A stretch of 64,000 nt of DNA from Pacificoceanicola onchidii (GTDB taxonomy: Bacteria; Pseudomonadota; Alphaproteobacteria; Rhodobacterales; Rhodobacteraceae). Under the pieces are notes generated by a model that did no database searches, had not been told where the DNA came from, and worked only from the letters and a program-made list of their open reading frames with translations. How positions within the stretch are numbered: the stretch's first letter is position 1; the number at the start of each line of letters is the position of its first letter. A program made the position numbers and the translations under genes. This document shows, piece after piece, positions 16,846-26,963 of this stretch. The stretch covers positions 383,306 to 447,305 of the forward strand of contig NZ_SRXY01000002.1 in the NCBI RefSeq assembly GCF_004804335.1, in the 5' to 3' direction.

Positions 16846-17790
16846 TCAGTCGCTGAACAAGGCCTCTCCCGGCGCAAGGCTGCGCATCGGCACACCCGCC
16901 TCTTCCGAGCAATCCTCGCCGATCACCAGAAGCTCGCAGGCTTCCATTTCTCCCGCGAACCATGCCGCCAGCGCCACGGAATCGCGCGGCTGCACCTTGG
17001 GGCCTTGCGTTGCATCCAGCACCATCTTCGACGGGGCCCAAACGCAGATCTGACCGTTCTTCATCGCCCAGTCGAGTTCCGTCCGCGTGCCGACCACTTT
17101 GCATCGGTGATCGCGGGCCGCCAGCGTCCAGCCGTTCTGTTCAATCGACAGCAGATCGATCCGCCGTTGTGTCATCGTGTGACCGGTCTGCGGAACCGCA
17201 AGATCCGGTTGCCCGACGCAGAGGATCACCGGCGCGCGGCGTTCGGCCAGAACGTCGATCCACGCGCTCAGCCCCTCATGCGCAATCGCGTCGTTCGACA
17301 GATAGGCCACCCTCGGATGCGGCTGCTCCTGCGCCAGTTCTTCGGCGAGCGCATTCAGGTGATCGCCAAAATCATGCCGGGTGCGCATGATCTCGACGCC
17401 CAGCGCACCGGGGCCCCGGTCCAGCTTTTCCACCCGGACAAAGGTCCGCGCCGCCTGCGGCTCCAGCAGGATACGCTCTGCGATACGCTCCGCGAGGGTC
17501 TCCAGCAAGTTCAGACGCTCCGCCGCCAGCTCATGTGCGATGGCCTCGGTGACGCGGTCATAAGACAGGATCCGGTCCACATCGTCTTCGATCGTGCCGG
17601 TCATGGGCACCACTTCAACCACCACGTTGAAGCGCAGGCGTTGCGTTGTGCCGCGCTCGGCCTGAAACGCCCCGATCTCTGCCTCGACGATATGATCCCG
17701 CAGGCTGATGCGGTCTCGGGGGTCTTCGCCAGCCGTGGCGATGGCCCGTTCGGACGGATGCGCAAAGGCTAGGCGGATTTCATCGGCCAT
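16846..17790 (-). CDS. folB: Dihydroneopterin aldolase (FolB) fused to a C-terminal domain
   Basis: A 314-residue protein, far longer than FolB alone (about 120). Residues 20-125 match FolB: ISLRDHIVEAEIGAFQAERG, DRILSYDRVTEAIAHEL, LLETLAERIAERIL and VRVEKLDRGPGALGVE. FolB cleaves dihydroneopterin to hydroxymethyl-dihydropterin in folate synthesis. The remaining 190 residues are a separate domain. Its end (VWAPSKMVLDATQG...PRDSVALAAWFAGEMEACELLVIGED) resembles the C-terminal pattern of some amino-acid-kinase-fold proteins, which is only a resemblance. CAGGAG precedes the ATG at 17790. Confidence 0.85.
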   Translation of the reverse strand: MADEIRLAFAHPSERAIATAGEDPRDRISLRDHIVEAEIGAFQAERGTTQRLRFNVVVEVVPMTGTIEDDVDRILSYDRVTEAIAHELAAERLNLLETLAERIAERILLEPQAARTFVRVEKLDRGPGALGVEIMRTRHDFGDHLNALAEELAQEQPHPRVAYLSNDAIAHEGLSAWIDVLAERRAPVILCVGQPDLAVPQTGHTMTQRRIDLLSIEQNGWTLAARDHRCKVVGTRTELDWAMKNGQICVWAPSKMVLDATQGPKVQPRDSVALAAWFAGEMEACELLVIGEDCSEEAGVPMRSLAPGEALFSD

Positions 17791-17884
17791 GGATAGCTCC
17801 TGGATTTCGGCTGAGCATTGTTCAACGGCCACGGGGCCGTTCGGGCCGCGAGGCTATGCGCACTGGCGCGGGAATTGCAACGCT

Positions 17885-18520
17885 TCAGCGCCGATAAAAC
17901 AGATGCACACCAATCTTCGCGGTACGACGAAACTTTTTTGCCCAAGAAGGGCGCACAGCAGTTGTGTGATAGAAGGTCGCCCCCTGCGTCAGGTTGCGCG
18001 GTGCGCCCTGCAGCATCAGCTTGGCCACCTTGCCAACACGCTCCCACGCGGCAGGCTCGTTGATGTGTTCCGGGTGACCGTCGCAGGTATAGGTGAACTG
18101 GCAGGCGTATTTCCGGCCTGTGCCCTGATGCACCACGCCGCACACGGAATTCGGATAGCGGGGGCTGTCCACGCGGTTCAGAATGACCTCGGCCACTCCG
18201 ACAAGCCCCTTCACCGTCTCGCCACGCGCTTCGAAGTAAAGCGCCTCCGACAGGCAGCGCCACTCGGCGCCTCCGCTGGCCTTGGGCTGACGCGACAACC
18301 AGTCATTGGTATAGGTGATGTTTGGCCCGGCCTCGCCCATGTCGAGCGCCGTTGGCGTGACCAATTGACCCAATCGCGCGGCCCCGGCCCGCTCCAGAGC
18401 TTTCTGCTCAAGCAGGTAAAGACGCTTGGCGCTGGTATTCATTTCGGCTGTTGCGGGAATCGCCGGAATCGCTAGGGCTAGTGCTAAGGAAAGAACGCGC
18501 CACATGGCTTGGTATCTCAT
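17885..18520 (-). CDS. Exported cell-wall hydrolase, SleB family
   Basis: A 211-residue protein with an N-terminal signal peptide (MWRVLSLALALAIPAIPATA). The C-terminal hydrolase domain reads CLSEALYFEARGE, GLVGVAEVILNRV, YPNSVCGVVHQGT and GATFYHTTAVRPSW; the Glu in ALYFEARGE is the likely catalytic acid. SleB-type enzymes are lytic transglycosylases or amidases acting on peptidoglycan. An ATG five codons downstream of the chosen one is an alternative start; neither has a strong ribosome-binding site. Confidence 0.86.
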   Translation of the reverse strand: MRYQAMWRVLSLALALAIPAIPATAEMNTSAKRLYLLEQKALERAGAARLGQLVTPTALDMGEAGPNITYTNDWLSRQPKASGGAEWRCLSEALYFEARGETVKGLVGVAEVILNRVDSPRYPNSVCGVVHQGTGRKYACQFTYTCDGHPEHINEPAAWERVGKVAKLMLQGAPRNLTQGATFYHTTAVRPSWAKKFRRTAKIGVHLFYRR

Positions 18521-18609
18521 CACAGTTTCGCGCCCCGAAACGGAGAATCGAGACCTCAGCGCTATATCCTAAAGGCTAATTTGCGTAAAGTTTGAGCGCT
18601 TGCGAATGC

Positions 18610-19788
18610 TCACCTTGCGGCAATATGACGGCCCGCCGCCACCGCCGAGGACCAGGCCCATTGGAAGTTGTAGCCGCCCAGCCAACCCGTCACATCCACC
18701 GCTTCACCGATGAAGAACAACCCCGGCACACGGTCCGACATCATGGTTTTCGAGCTGATCGCTTCGGTCGACACCCCGCCCAACGTGACCTCCGCAGTCC
18801 GGTAGCCCTCCGATCCGGTGGGCTTGAGGTGCCAGGTTTTCAGGGTCTCCGACAGTGCCTCGATCCGCCGGTCCGGCAGGTCCGCAAGATTGCCTTTCAG
18901 GTCCATCTCATCGCTCAGCAGTCCTACGAGCCGTGACGGCATCAGATTGCCCAGTTCCGTCGTCAGCGCCCTGCGCCCCTGTGCCTTGCGCTGCGCCTTG
19001 AGATGCGCTGCGAGGTCCTGACCGGGGAGCAGATCGACGGCGATCTCCTCGCCCTCACGCCAATACGATGAAATCTGCAGGATCGCCGGACCGGACAAAC
19101 CGCGATGTGTAAAGAGCAACGCTTCTTCGAACCCGGCCTGGCTGTTGAAGACGCGCACCGGCAGCGACACGCCGGAGATCGGCGAAAACCGCGTCTTGTC
19201 GAAGGTCAGCGGCACAAGCGCCGGGCGGGTTTCGGTCACCCGATGGCCAAACTGCGCAGCAATGTCATAGGCCAGCCCGGTCGCCCCCATCTTCGGGATG
19301 GATTTGCCACCCGTGGCGACGATCAGGTTCGCCGCACTCACCGTCTCGCGCCGCCCTTCGCGGTCCAAAGCTACACGAAAGCGCCCATCCGCATGGGCAA
19401 TGCCCTTGACCTCGGTCTTGAGCCAAAGCTGCGCCCCGGCTTTCTCCATCTCCTGCCGCAACATGGCGACGATCTGCGTCGCCTTGTCATCGCAGAACAG
19501 CTGTCCCAGCGTCTTTTCGTGCCAGGCGATCCCGTGCCGCCCGACCAGATCGAGGAAATCCCACTGCGTATAACGCGCCAGCGCGGATTTATGGAAATGC
19601 CGGTTTTCGCCCAGGAAAGACCCCGGCTCACAGTGCATATTGGTGAAGTTGCAGCGCCCGCCGCCGGAGATCCGGATCTTCTCGCCCGGGTTTTTGGCAT
19701 GATCAATGATCAGCGTGTCCGGCCCGGCCTGCGCCGCCGCCATGAGACCCGCCGCCCCGGCCCCGAGTATGAGTGTCTGCACCATCAT
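18610..19788 (-). CDS. HI0933/YhiN-type FAD-dependent oxidoreductase
   Basis: A 392-residue flavoprotein. The dinucleotide-binding motif is [12 protein letters not shown] (7-18), followed by the family signature [16 protein letters not shown] (35-50), [17 protein letters not shown] in the middle and the C-terminal [20 protein letters not shown]. The family is widespread and its substrate unresolved. Two consecutive ATGs mark the start. It is 98 bases downstream of sdaA, with a twin hairpin between them. Confidence 0.9.
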   Translation of the reverse strand: MMVQTLILGAGAAGLMAAAQAGPDTLIIDHAKNPGEKIRISGGGRCNFTNMHCEPGSFLGENRHFHKSALARYTQWDFLDLVGRHGIAWHEKTLGQLFCDDKATQIVAMLRQEMEKAGAQLWLKTEVKGIAHADGRFRVALDREGRRETVSAANLIVATGGKSIPKMGATGLAYDIAAQFGHRVTETRPALVPLTFDKTRFSPISGVSLPVRVFNSQAGFEEALLFTHRGLSGPAILQISSYWREGEEIAVDLLPGQDLAAHLKAQRKAQGRRALTTELGNLMPSRLVGLLSDEMDLKGNLADLPDRRIEALSETLKTWHLKPTGSEGYRTAEVTLGGVSTEAISSKTMMSDRVPGLFFIGEAVDVTGWLGGYNFQWAWSSAVAAGRHIAAR

Positions 19789-19830
19789 GCACGCGGCCTG
19801 TCACGAATGACCAACCCGCGCAAGGGGCGG

Positions 19831-19884
19831 GCAAATTCCATCCATGGAATTTGCAAAACTCTTCGAAGAGTTTTGCCGCGCACC
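19831..19884. repeat. Twin overlapping hairpins, copy 1
   Basis: Two perfect inverted repeats share a GC dinucleotide: GCAAATTCCA-TCCA-TGGAATTTGC (19831-19854) and GCAAAACTCTTC/GAAGAGTTTTGC (19853-19876), followed by CGCGCACC. The same arrangement with different stem sequences occurs at 29204-29256. The position just after the sdaA stop suggests mRNA 3'-end protection or termination. Confidence 0.75.
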
Positions 19885-19886
19885 AA

Positions 19887-21260
19887 TCAGCAGTTCGGCA
19901 CGTTGACCGCCAGCCCGCCGAGCGAGGTTTCCTTGTAGTTCTCGTGCATGTCCAGACCCGTCTGGCGCATAGTCTCGATCGCCGAGTCGAGCGGCACGAA
20001 ATGCTGGCCGTCACCGCGCAGCGCAAGGCTCGCCGCAGAGACCGCCTTGATCGCGCCCAGCCCGTTGCGCTCGATACAGGGCACCTGCACCAGTCCTTTC
20101 ACCGGATCGCAGGTCATCCCCAGATGATGCTCCAGCGCGATTTCCGCCGCGTTTTCAATCTGCTCCGTGGTGCCGCCCATCACCGCGCAAAGGCCCGCCG
20201 CCGCCATGGCCGAGGCGCTGCCGACCTCCGCCTGACAGCCCGCCTCTGCGCCGGAGATTGACGCGTTGTACTTCACCAAACCGCCGATTGCCGCCGCCGT
20301 CAGCAGGAACTCGGGGATGCGCGTGCGCGTCGCGCCCGGCACATGGTCCAGCCAGTAGCGGATCGTCGCCGGCACCACGCCCGCCGCGCCATTGGTCGGG
20401 GCAGTGACCACCTGGCCACCGGCGGCGTTCTCTTCGTTAACCGCCATGGCGTAAACGCTCATCCAGTCATTGATCGTATGCGGCGCAACGAGATTCATGC
20501 CGCGTTCCGCCTGCAACTGGTCATGGATCGCCTTGGCCCGCCGCCGGACCTTCAGCCCGCCGGGCAGGATGCCGTCGTGTTGCAGGCCACGCTCGATACA
20601 ATCGTTCATCACCTCCCAGATCCGGGCCACGCCCGCATCCAGATCCACAGAGGCCCGGCGCGACAATTCATTGGCCAGCTTCATCTCGGCAATGCTTTTG
20701 CCCGACCGCCCCGCCATCTCCAGCATTTCCGCCGCCGAATGGAACGGGAACGGCACCGGCGCGCCGTCATCCGTATCCTTGCCGGCCGCCAGCTCGCTCT
20801 CGGTCAGGACAAAGCCGCCGCCGACGGAGTAATAGGTCTCCTGAAGGATCACATCGCCCTGCGCATCCAGCGCCATGAGGATCATCCCGTTGGCATGCCC
20901 GGGCAGCGCCGGTCCAAAGTCGAACTTCAGGTCGGTCTTGGGGTCAAAGCGCAGTGCGCTCAGACCCGCCGGCTTGACCAAACCCGTCTCGTTGATCTCC
21001 GCCAGTGCGGCTTCGGCTTTCTCGTGGTCATAGCTCTCGGGAACGAACCCGGCGAGCCCCAGCACCGTCGCGCGGTCTGTCGCATGCCCCACGCCGGTGA
21101 AGGCCAGCGAGCCGTGCAGCGAGGCCTTCAGCCCATGCGCCTCGAACGGCGCTGCGCGCAGCCTGTCAAGGAACATGGCCCCGGCCACCATCGGCCCCAT
21201 GGTGTGCGAGGAGGACGGGCCGACGCCCACCTTGAACATATCGAAAACGGACAGAAACAT
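19887..21260 (-). CDS. sdaA: L-serine ammonia-lyase, iron-sulfur type, single chain
   Basis: A 457-residue enzyme deaminating L-serine to pyruvate. The N-terminal beta domain has [20 protein letters not shown], and the alpha domain has [36 protein letters not shown] and [20 protein letters not shown]. Cys residues in GCQAEVG, MTCDP and VPCIER are the expected [4Fe-4S] ligands. GGGAG precedes the ATG. Length and order match the single-chain bacterial form. Confidence 0.95.
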   Translation of the reverse strand: MFLSVFDMFKVGVGPSSSHTMGPMVAGAMFLDRLRAAPFEAHGLKASLHGSLAFTGVGHATDRATVLGLAGFVPESYDHEKAEAALAEINETGLVKPAGLSALRFDPKTDLKFDFGPALPGHANGMILMALDAQGDVILQETYYSVGGGFVLTESELAAGKDTDDGAPVPFPFHSAAEMLEMAGRSGKSIAEMKLANELSRRASVDLDAGVARIWEVMNDCIERGLQHDGILPGGLKVRRRAKAIHDQLQAERGMNLVAPHTINDWMSVYAMAVNEENAAGGQVVTAPTNGAAGVVPATIRYWLDHVPGATRTRIPEFLLTAAAIGGLVKYNASISGAEAGCQAEVGSASAMAAAGLCAVMGGTTEQIENAAEIALEHHLGMTCDPVKGLVQVPCIERNGLGAIKAVSAASLALRGDGQHFVPLDSAIETMRQTGLDMHENYKETSLGGLAVNVPNC

Positions 21261-21356
21261 CCGCGCTCCCTTTCCTGTCTTGCAAAGTCAGGTTTAGCGC
21301 GCAGCATTGGTCCGCCACATGCGAAAAACGACCGGCCACGCGCAAAAGGCGCTGTC

Positions 21357-22082
21357 TCAGGTGGCAGAGCCTTCGGGCGGATTGCACGGTTCGGGCGCGG
21401 TGAACGGGGCTGCGCCAAGCCCCTCGGCCTGTGCCACGCGGCGCGCCGAAGGCCGCGCCTCCATGCGCCCAACCATCGCCTGCAACGCCGGATACGCGCC
21501 AAGCGCGAACCAGCCTGTCTCTCCCTTCGGGTAAATCGCGCACCAGCGCACAACCGGGGCCAGGTAACAATCCAGCGCCGACGGCCTGTCTCCAAAGAAA
21601 AACGGCGTGCCCTGCCGCGCCAGTTCCGCGTCCAGCAGCGCCAGGGCCCCCTGCAAGGTCATGGCCGCCCCACCTGCGCCCTGAACCGTTTGGCGCAGCG
21701 CCGCCTGCGCCGCCGGGTCAGGCCCCGCGTATTTCTTGGGATAAAACGTCATCCGCAGCATCGGATGCAGCGTGTTCGAGACAAAGAACAGCCATTTCAG
21801 AAAGTTGCCCCGCTCCGGCGCATCCACGCCCGGCCCAAGCCCGCCATGCCTGTCCGCCAGCCACAGCAAAATCGCCCCGGTCTCGAACAGCGCCCCTGCC
21901 TCGGTTTCGGTTTCGAGACAGGGAATCAACCCCGCCGGATTGAGCGCGCGATAAGCCGCGCCGTCCTGCGCCCGCGCGGCTCGGTCCACCAGACGGGTCT
22001 CGTAAGGCAGCCCCAGCTCTTCGAACGCGAGCCGCACGATCATCGAGGCATTGTCGGGGGCGTAGTGCAGAATGAAACGCAT
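21357..22082 (-). CDS. Glutathione S-transferase family protein
   Basis: A 241-residue protein. The thioredoxin-like N-terminus reads MRFILHYAPDNASMIVRLAFEELGLPYE, with NPAGLIPCLE carrying the cis-Pro and ETGAILLWLADRHG completing the glutathione site. The helical C-terminal domain has LDAELARQGTPFFFGDRPSALDCYL. Ser13 in DNAS may be the catalytic residue. The substrate is unknown. The extension after residue 225 is Pro/Ala-rich. Confidence 0.88.
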   Translation of the reverse strand: MRFILHYAPDNASMIVRLAFEELGLPYETRLVDRAARAQDGAAYRALNPAGLIPCLETETEAGALFETGAILLWLADRHGGLGPGVDAPERGNFLKWLFFVSNTLHPMLRMTFYPKKYAGPDPAAQAALRQTVQGAGGAAMTLQGALALLDAELARQGTPFFFGDRPSALDCYLAPVVRWCAIYPKGETGWFALGAYPALQAMVGRMEARPSARRVAQAEGLGAAPFTAPEPCNPPEGSAT

Positions 22083-22211
22083 GGCGTCATGCTAACGACA
22101 ATCCGCGCGCCGCCGCCAGAGCGAAATCCTCAAGCCGGTTCCGCTTGCAGCCCCCCGCCCCTGATGCTAACCCGAGACACATCACGAGTATTGAATTTAT
22201 TGGAGAACTTC

Positions 22212-22631
22212 GTGCGTATTTTTGTTTCCGTCCTGACAGCTGCAATCCTCACCGCCGGTCTGGCTGCCGCCGCTGACACCCCAACGATCCCCGTAACCAA
22301 AGACTTCGTCCAGGGCACGTTGCGCTGGTCGCAATCCGGCAGCATGGAGCTGCGCTGGTCGGTGGTCCCGATACAGGGCAAAGCGCATCTGTGCGGGGCC
22401 GTCGCCCATTCGCAGGCCACCACCAAACGCCTGAACCGTGTCGCTCTGCGCAAGGGGTGGCTGCGCCAGGAGGGCAACAAGAAGAAACTGATCACCGATC
22501 TGAGCTTCTTCACCAGCGTCGCGCGCAATACGGACATCGGCAACGCCAAGGCATCCTGCAAGCCCATCGCCTATCAGGGTGGCAAGACGGTCTTTGAACT
22601 GGGGTTCGATCCGGTCCGCGTCCGCATGTAA
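22212..22631 (+). CDS. Small exported protein of unknown function
   Basis: A 139-residue protein starting at GTG with TGGAG six bases upstream. It has a clear signal peptide (RIFVSVLTAAILTAGLAAAAD). The mature part is basic, with two Cys (HLCGAVAHS and ASCKPIAYQGG) that could form a disulfide, and ends TVFELGFDPVRVRM. I know no family. It is 88 bases upstream of rpiA in the same direction. Confidence 0.75.
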   Translation: MRIFVSVLTAAILTAGLAAAADTPTIPVTKDFVQGTLRWSQSGSMELRWSVVPIQGKAHLCGAVAHSQATTKRLNRVALRKGWLRQEGNKKKLITDLSFFTSVARNTDIGNAKASCKPIAYQGGKTVFELGFDPVRVRM

Positions 22632-22719
22632 GACATTCTATGCGGTTTGCCCCTCGCTCGGGGCGGCGCTTACCCTTATACCGGGTCTCAACACCCCGTA
22701 TTCAGGCAGGAGCCGCCCC

Positions 22720-23499
22720 ATGTCCGAACTCTCTCCCATAGACAAGGCCAAGTTCGTCGCCGCCAAACGCGCGGCAGAGTTTGTCGAGGACGGCATGCGC
22801 GTGGGTCTTGGCACCGGCTCCACCGCCGCGTGGCTGGTGCGCTGCCTTGGCGAGATGGTCCGCGAAGAGGGCCTTCGGATCAAGGGCGTGCCCACCTCCA
22901 CCCGCACCGCCGATCTGGCGCGGGATGTGGGGATCGACGTCATGTCTCTGGACGAGGCGAAATGGCTCGACGTCACCATCGACGGAGCCGATGAGTTCGA
23001 CAGCAACCTCAACCTGATCAAAGGCGGCGGCGGCGCGCTCCTACAGGAGAAGATCGTTGCAACCGCCTCTGACCAGATGGTGGTTATTGCCGATGCGGCC
23101 AAGGAGGTCGAACATCTCGGCAGCTTCCCCCTGCCGCTCGAAATCATCCCCTTTGGCTGGCGCACCACCCAGACCTTGATCGAAGAAACCTTGGTCTCCA
23201 TGGACGTCATGGGCCGCCAGACCAGCCTGCGGATGAACGGCGATCGCGCCTATATCACCGATGAAGGCAACCACATTCTGGACCTGCACCTCAGCCGCAT
23301 CGGCAACCCGCGCCAGCTTGCCATGGTGCTGAACCAGATCCCCGGCGTGGTGGAGAACGGCCTGTTCATCGACATCTGCGATACCGTGGTCATCGGCTAC
23401 GGCGACGGCCGCGTCGAGGTCCGCGACATCAACAACGGCACGGTCTCCGAAGGCCGCGTGGATTTTGTCGAGGACGACAATCTGTTCCGGGATATTTGA
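22720..23499 (+). CDS. rpiA: Ribose-5-phosphate isomerase A
   Basis: A 259-residue enzyme interconverting ribose-5-phosphate and ribulose-5-phosphate. Signatures: VGLGTGSTAAWLV, GVPTSTRTADLARDVGI, VTIDGADEFDSNLNLIKGGGGALLQEKIVA (Asp, Glu and Lys of the active site) and EIIPFGW. CAGGAG precedes the ATG. Its TGA overlaps the ATG of the next gene by one base (TGATG). Confidence 0.96.
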   Translation: MSELSPIDKAKFVAAKRAAEFVEDGMRVGLGTGSTAAWLVRCLGEMVREEGLRIKGVPTSTRTADLARDVGIDVMSLDEAKWLDVTIDGADEFDSNLNLIKGGGGALLQEKIVATASDQMVVIADAAKEVEHLGSFPLPLEIIPFGWRTTQTLIEETLVSMDVMGRQTSLRMNGDRAYITDEGNHILDLHLSRIGNPRQLAMVLNQIPGVVENGLFIDICDTVVIGYGDGRVEVRDINNGTVSEGRVDFVEDDNLFRDI

Positions 23500-23987
23500 T
23501 GACGCTTGTCACAGATTTCACCCTCTTCGCCGACTACTTCTCACTCTACCTGCTCGATGATGCAGAGATAGAGATCGCGCCGGAACGCTGGACCACCGAT
23601 GACATGCTGCGCAAATGCGTATTCGGCGGCGACTATCTCGTGGTCTGTACCGCCCGCAACATGGATGTGCCTCTACGTGTGGAGGTGCTGCCCGAAGCGC
23701 CGCCGCTGGATCTCACTGGCTGGCAGCACATCGTCGACGGGGCGATCAAGACAGAAACGGGGCAACTGATCATCATGGGCTGCACCGATTATGAACCCGA
23801 CGCCGCGCGATTGAAGCTTGCCCCCGGCACGTACCGGGCGCGGATCTCGATGACAGGTCTCGATTCGCTCAGCGAAGATCACCTTGAAGGGGAAGACCGC
23901 TACCGCATTCAGCTTTGGCCGGGACCATGGCAGGAGGTTCGCGCCAGACGTCTCTATGACCCCGAAGACAGCGCAGACGCTCCGTAG
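23499..23987 (+). CDS. Conserved small protein of unknown function, coupled to rpiA
   Basis: A 162-residue acidic soluble protein (MTLVTDFTLFADYFSLYLLD...). It has no signal peptide or membrane segment. The C-terminal part, LAPGTYRARISMTGLDSL followed by DRYRIQLWPGPW, looks like a beta-rich fold. The start overlaps the rpiA stop by one base, so translation is coupled. Its TAG stop is contributed by the GTAGGGCGGGGC repeat that follows. Function unknown. Confidence 0.78.
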   Translation: MTLVTDFTLFADYFSLYLLDDAEIEIAPERWTTDDMLRKCVFGGDYLVVCTARNMDVPLRVEVLPEAPPLDLTGWQHIVDGAIKTETGQLIIMGCTDYEPDAARLKLAPGTYRARISMTGLDSLSEDHLEGEDRYRIQLWPGPWQEVRARRLYDPEDSADAP

Positions 23988-24010
23988 GGCGGGGCTTTGC
24001 CCCGGCCCCT
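23983..24010. repeat. GTAGGGCGGGGC hairpin, copy 1
   Basis: CGTAGGGCGGGGCTTTGCCCCGGCCCCTG: the GGGGC/GCCCC stem encloses TTT. The TAG inside the repeat is the stop codon of the preceding gene. Related copies are at 45045-45073 and, inverted, at 46693-46714. Confidence 0.65.
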
Positions 24011-24111
24011 GATCGCGTTTCGAGAAACGTCTGACTCACCCATGCTCTGCCGCGCCTGCGGCGCTCTCAAGCCATTGGCGATACTCAACTTCAAGCACTT
24101 CTCGAAACGCA

Positions 24112-25203
<1,092 letters not shown>

Positions 25204-25215
25204 GACCGTCCCCCC

Positions 25216-26856
25216 TTACGCCTTTGTCTTGTGTTTGAGTGCCAGCGCAGGCTGCCACGGTCCCAGGTGCAGCTTGCCGTCCGGCGCAGGGCCGGTGCTG
25301 CCCAGTTCGATGCCGATCTGGTGCCAGTCTCCCTTCGGCATCTCGATCGTTGCAGGCTCGCCAGACAGGTTCACCGCCACAAAGATCTCTTCCTTGGCGC
25401 AGCTGCGCGTGAAGTGAACGATGCTGCCCTCTGCGCGCACGGTGCCATGCGCCCCTTTGCTCAGTGCCTCGTGGTTGTGCCGGAAATGGATCGCCTTCCG
25501 GTAGTGGTGCAAGAGCGCGCCCGGATCCTTTTCCTGCTCCGCCACGGCGCGCGGCAAATGCTCATGGCTGACCGGCAACCACGGGTTCCCTTCGGAGAAT
25601 CCGCCGTTCTGGTTGCTCTTTTCCCAGACAATCGGCGTCCGGCAGCCATCGCGGCCCTTGAACTCCGGCCAGAACTGGATGCCGTAAGGATCCTGAAGGT
25701 CTTCGAAACTGACATCCGCCTCCGGCAGGCCGAGTTCCTCGCCCTGATAGATGCAGACCGAGCCACGCAGGCACATCATCAGCGTCGTATAGGCCCGCGC
25801 CGCCGCATCCGGCAGGTTCCAGCGGCTGATGTGGCGCGGCACGTCGTGGTTCGAGAACGCCCAGCACACCCAGCCATCCGGCGCTTTTTCATCGACCCGC
25901 GCCATGACATCCGCCACGTAATCGGCTGTCGGCGGCACGGAAGAGAGCAGCTCGAAGGCATAGCTCATCTGCACCTTGTCATCGCCGGATGTGTATTCCC
26001 CAAGAATATCAAGCCCGTAGAGATCATCCCCGACCTCCCCCACGGCGGCCGCGCCATAGCCATCCATCAGGCTCCGCAGCTTGCGCAGGAACGCCAGGTT
26101 CTCCGGGCGGTTCTTGTCATAGAGGTGCTCTTGCCAGGTGTACGGGTTCACCGCCGGCGCGCTGATCGGGTTGCGCTTGTCCTCCGGCAGCGCCGGGTTG
26201 TCGCGCAATTCCTGATCGTGGACATAGAAGTTGATCGTGTCGAGCCGGAACCCGTCAACGCCGCGGTCCAGCCAGAACTCCGCCACCTTCAGCAATGCGT
26301 CCTGCACGCGAGGTTCGTGGAAGTTCAGATCCGGCTGGGTGGTCAGGAAGTTGTGCAGGTAATACTGGCAGCGCTGCGGCTCCCATTGCCATGCCGAGCC
26401 GCCAAAGATCGACAGCCAGTTGTTCGGCGGCGAGCCATCGGGCTTTGCATCCGCCCAGACGTACCAATCCGCGCGGGCATTGTCCTTGGACTTGCGGCTT
26501 TCGGCAAACCACGGATGGTCAATCGAGGTGTGCGAAAGCACCAGATCAATCATCACCCGCAGCCCCAGTTGATGCGCCATTTCAATCAGCGCATCGAAAT
26601 CCGCGAGACTGCCGAACATCGGATCAACGTCGCAGTAATCGCTCACGTCATAGCCGAAATCGCGCATGGGCGACTTGAAGAAGGGCGAAATCCAGATCGC
26701 ATCCACGCCAAGGCTCGCAATATGCGGCAGGCGCGTGGTGATCCCGTTCAGATCGCCGATACCGTCGCCGTTGCTGTCCTGAAAGCTGCGCGGATAGATC
26801 TGATAAATCACGGCACCGCGCCACCAATCGGGATCGTCTAAGTTGGGTTTCAGCAT
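25216..26856 (-). CDS. aglA: Alpha-glucosidase, GH13 (AglA)
   Basis: A 546-residue cytoplasmic alpha-glucosidase that hydrolyses imported alpha-glucosides such as sucrose, maltose or trehalose. GH13 motifs: MIDLVLSHTS (102-111), DGFRLDTINF with nucleophile Asp206, AVGEVG with acid/base Glu274, and FSNHDVPRH with Asp338. The N-terminus WWRGAVIYQIYPRSFQDSNGDGIGD is typical. The ATG at 26856 has AAGGCG upstream. It lies between aglG and aglK; a double REP-like palindrome occupies the aglG-aglA gap. Confidence 0.94.
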   Translation of the reverse strand: MLKPNLDDPDWWRGAVIYQIYPRSFQDSNGDGIGDLNGITTRLPHIASLGVDAIWISPFFKSPMRDFGYDVSDYCDVDPMFGSLADFDALIEMAHQLGLRVMIDLVLSHTSIDHPWFAESRKSKDNARADWYVWADAKPDGSPPNNWLSIFGGSAWQWEPQRCQYYLHNFLTTQPDLNFHEPRVQDALLKVAEFWLDRGVDGFRLDTINFYVHDQELRDNPALPEDKRNPISAPAVNPYTWQEHLYDKNRPENLAFLRKLRSLMDGYGAAAVGEVGDDLYGLDILGEYTSGDDKVQMSYAFELLSSVPPTADYVADVMARVDEKAPDGWVCWAFSNHDVPRHISRWNLPDAAARAYTTLMMCLRGSVCIYQGEELGLPEADVSFEDLQDPYGIQFWPEFKGRDGCRTPIVWEKSNQNGGFSEGNPWLPVSHEHLPRAVAEQEKDPGALLHHYRKAIHFRHNHEALSKGAHGTVRAEGSIVHFTRSCAKEEIFVAVNLSGEPATIEMPKGDWHQIGIELGSTGPAPDGKLHLGPWQPALALKHKTKA

Positions 26857-26886
26857 GGAAGCGCCTTCGGTTTGTCGTTCTGTTGT

Positions 26887-26936
26887 GTCCCGAACCTGAT
26901 CCGGGAGCCCGCCCCGGACGCGATCCGGGGCCTCGT
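26887..26936 (-). repeat. Two adjacent REP-like palindromes
   Basis: GTCCCGAACCTGATCCGGGAG (26887-26907) and GCCCCGGACGCGATCCGGGGC followed by CTCGT (26911-26936) are diverged neighbours of the CCCGGAYYTGATCCGGG family, placed inside the agl operon between aglG and aglA. Confidence 0.65.
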
Positions 26937-26963
26937 ACGTCATTTTGCCTGCAAAGAGATCCA

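Noticed and set aside
20343-22211. Long plus-strand frame leading into the small exported protein at 22212
   Set aside because: The part before 22212 is antisense to sdaA and the GST gene. The real gene begins at the GTG with its own ribosome-binding site and signal peptide.
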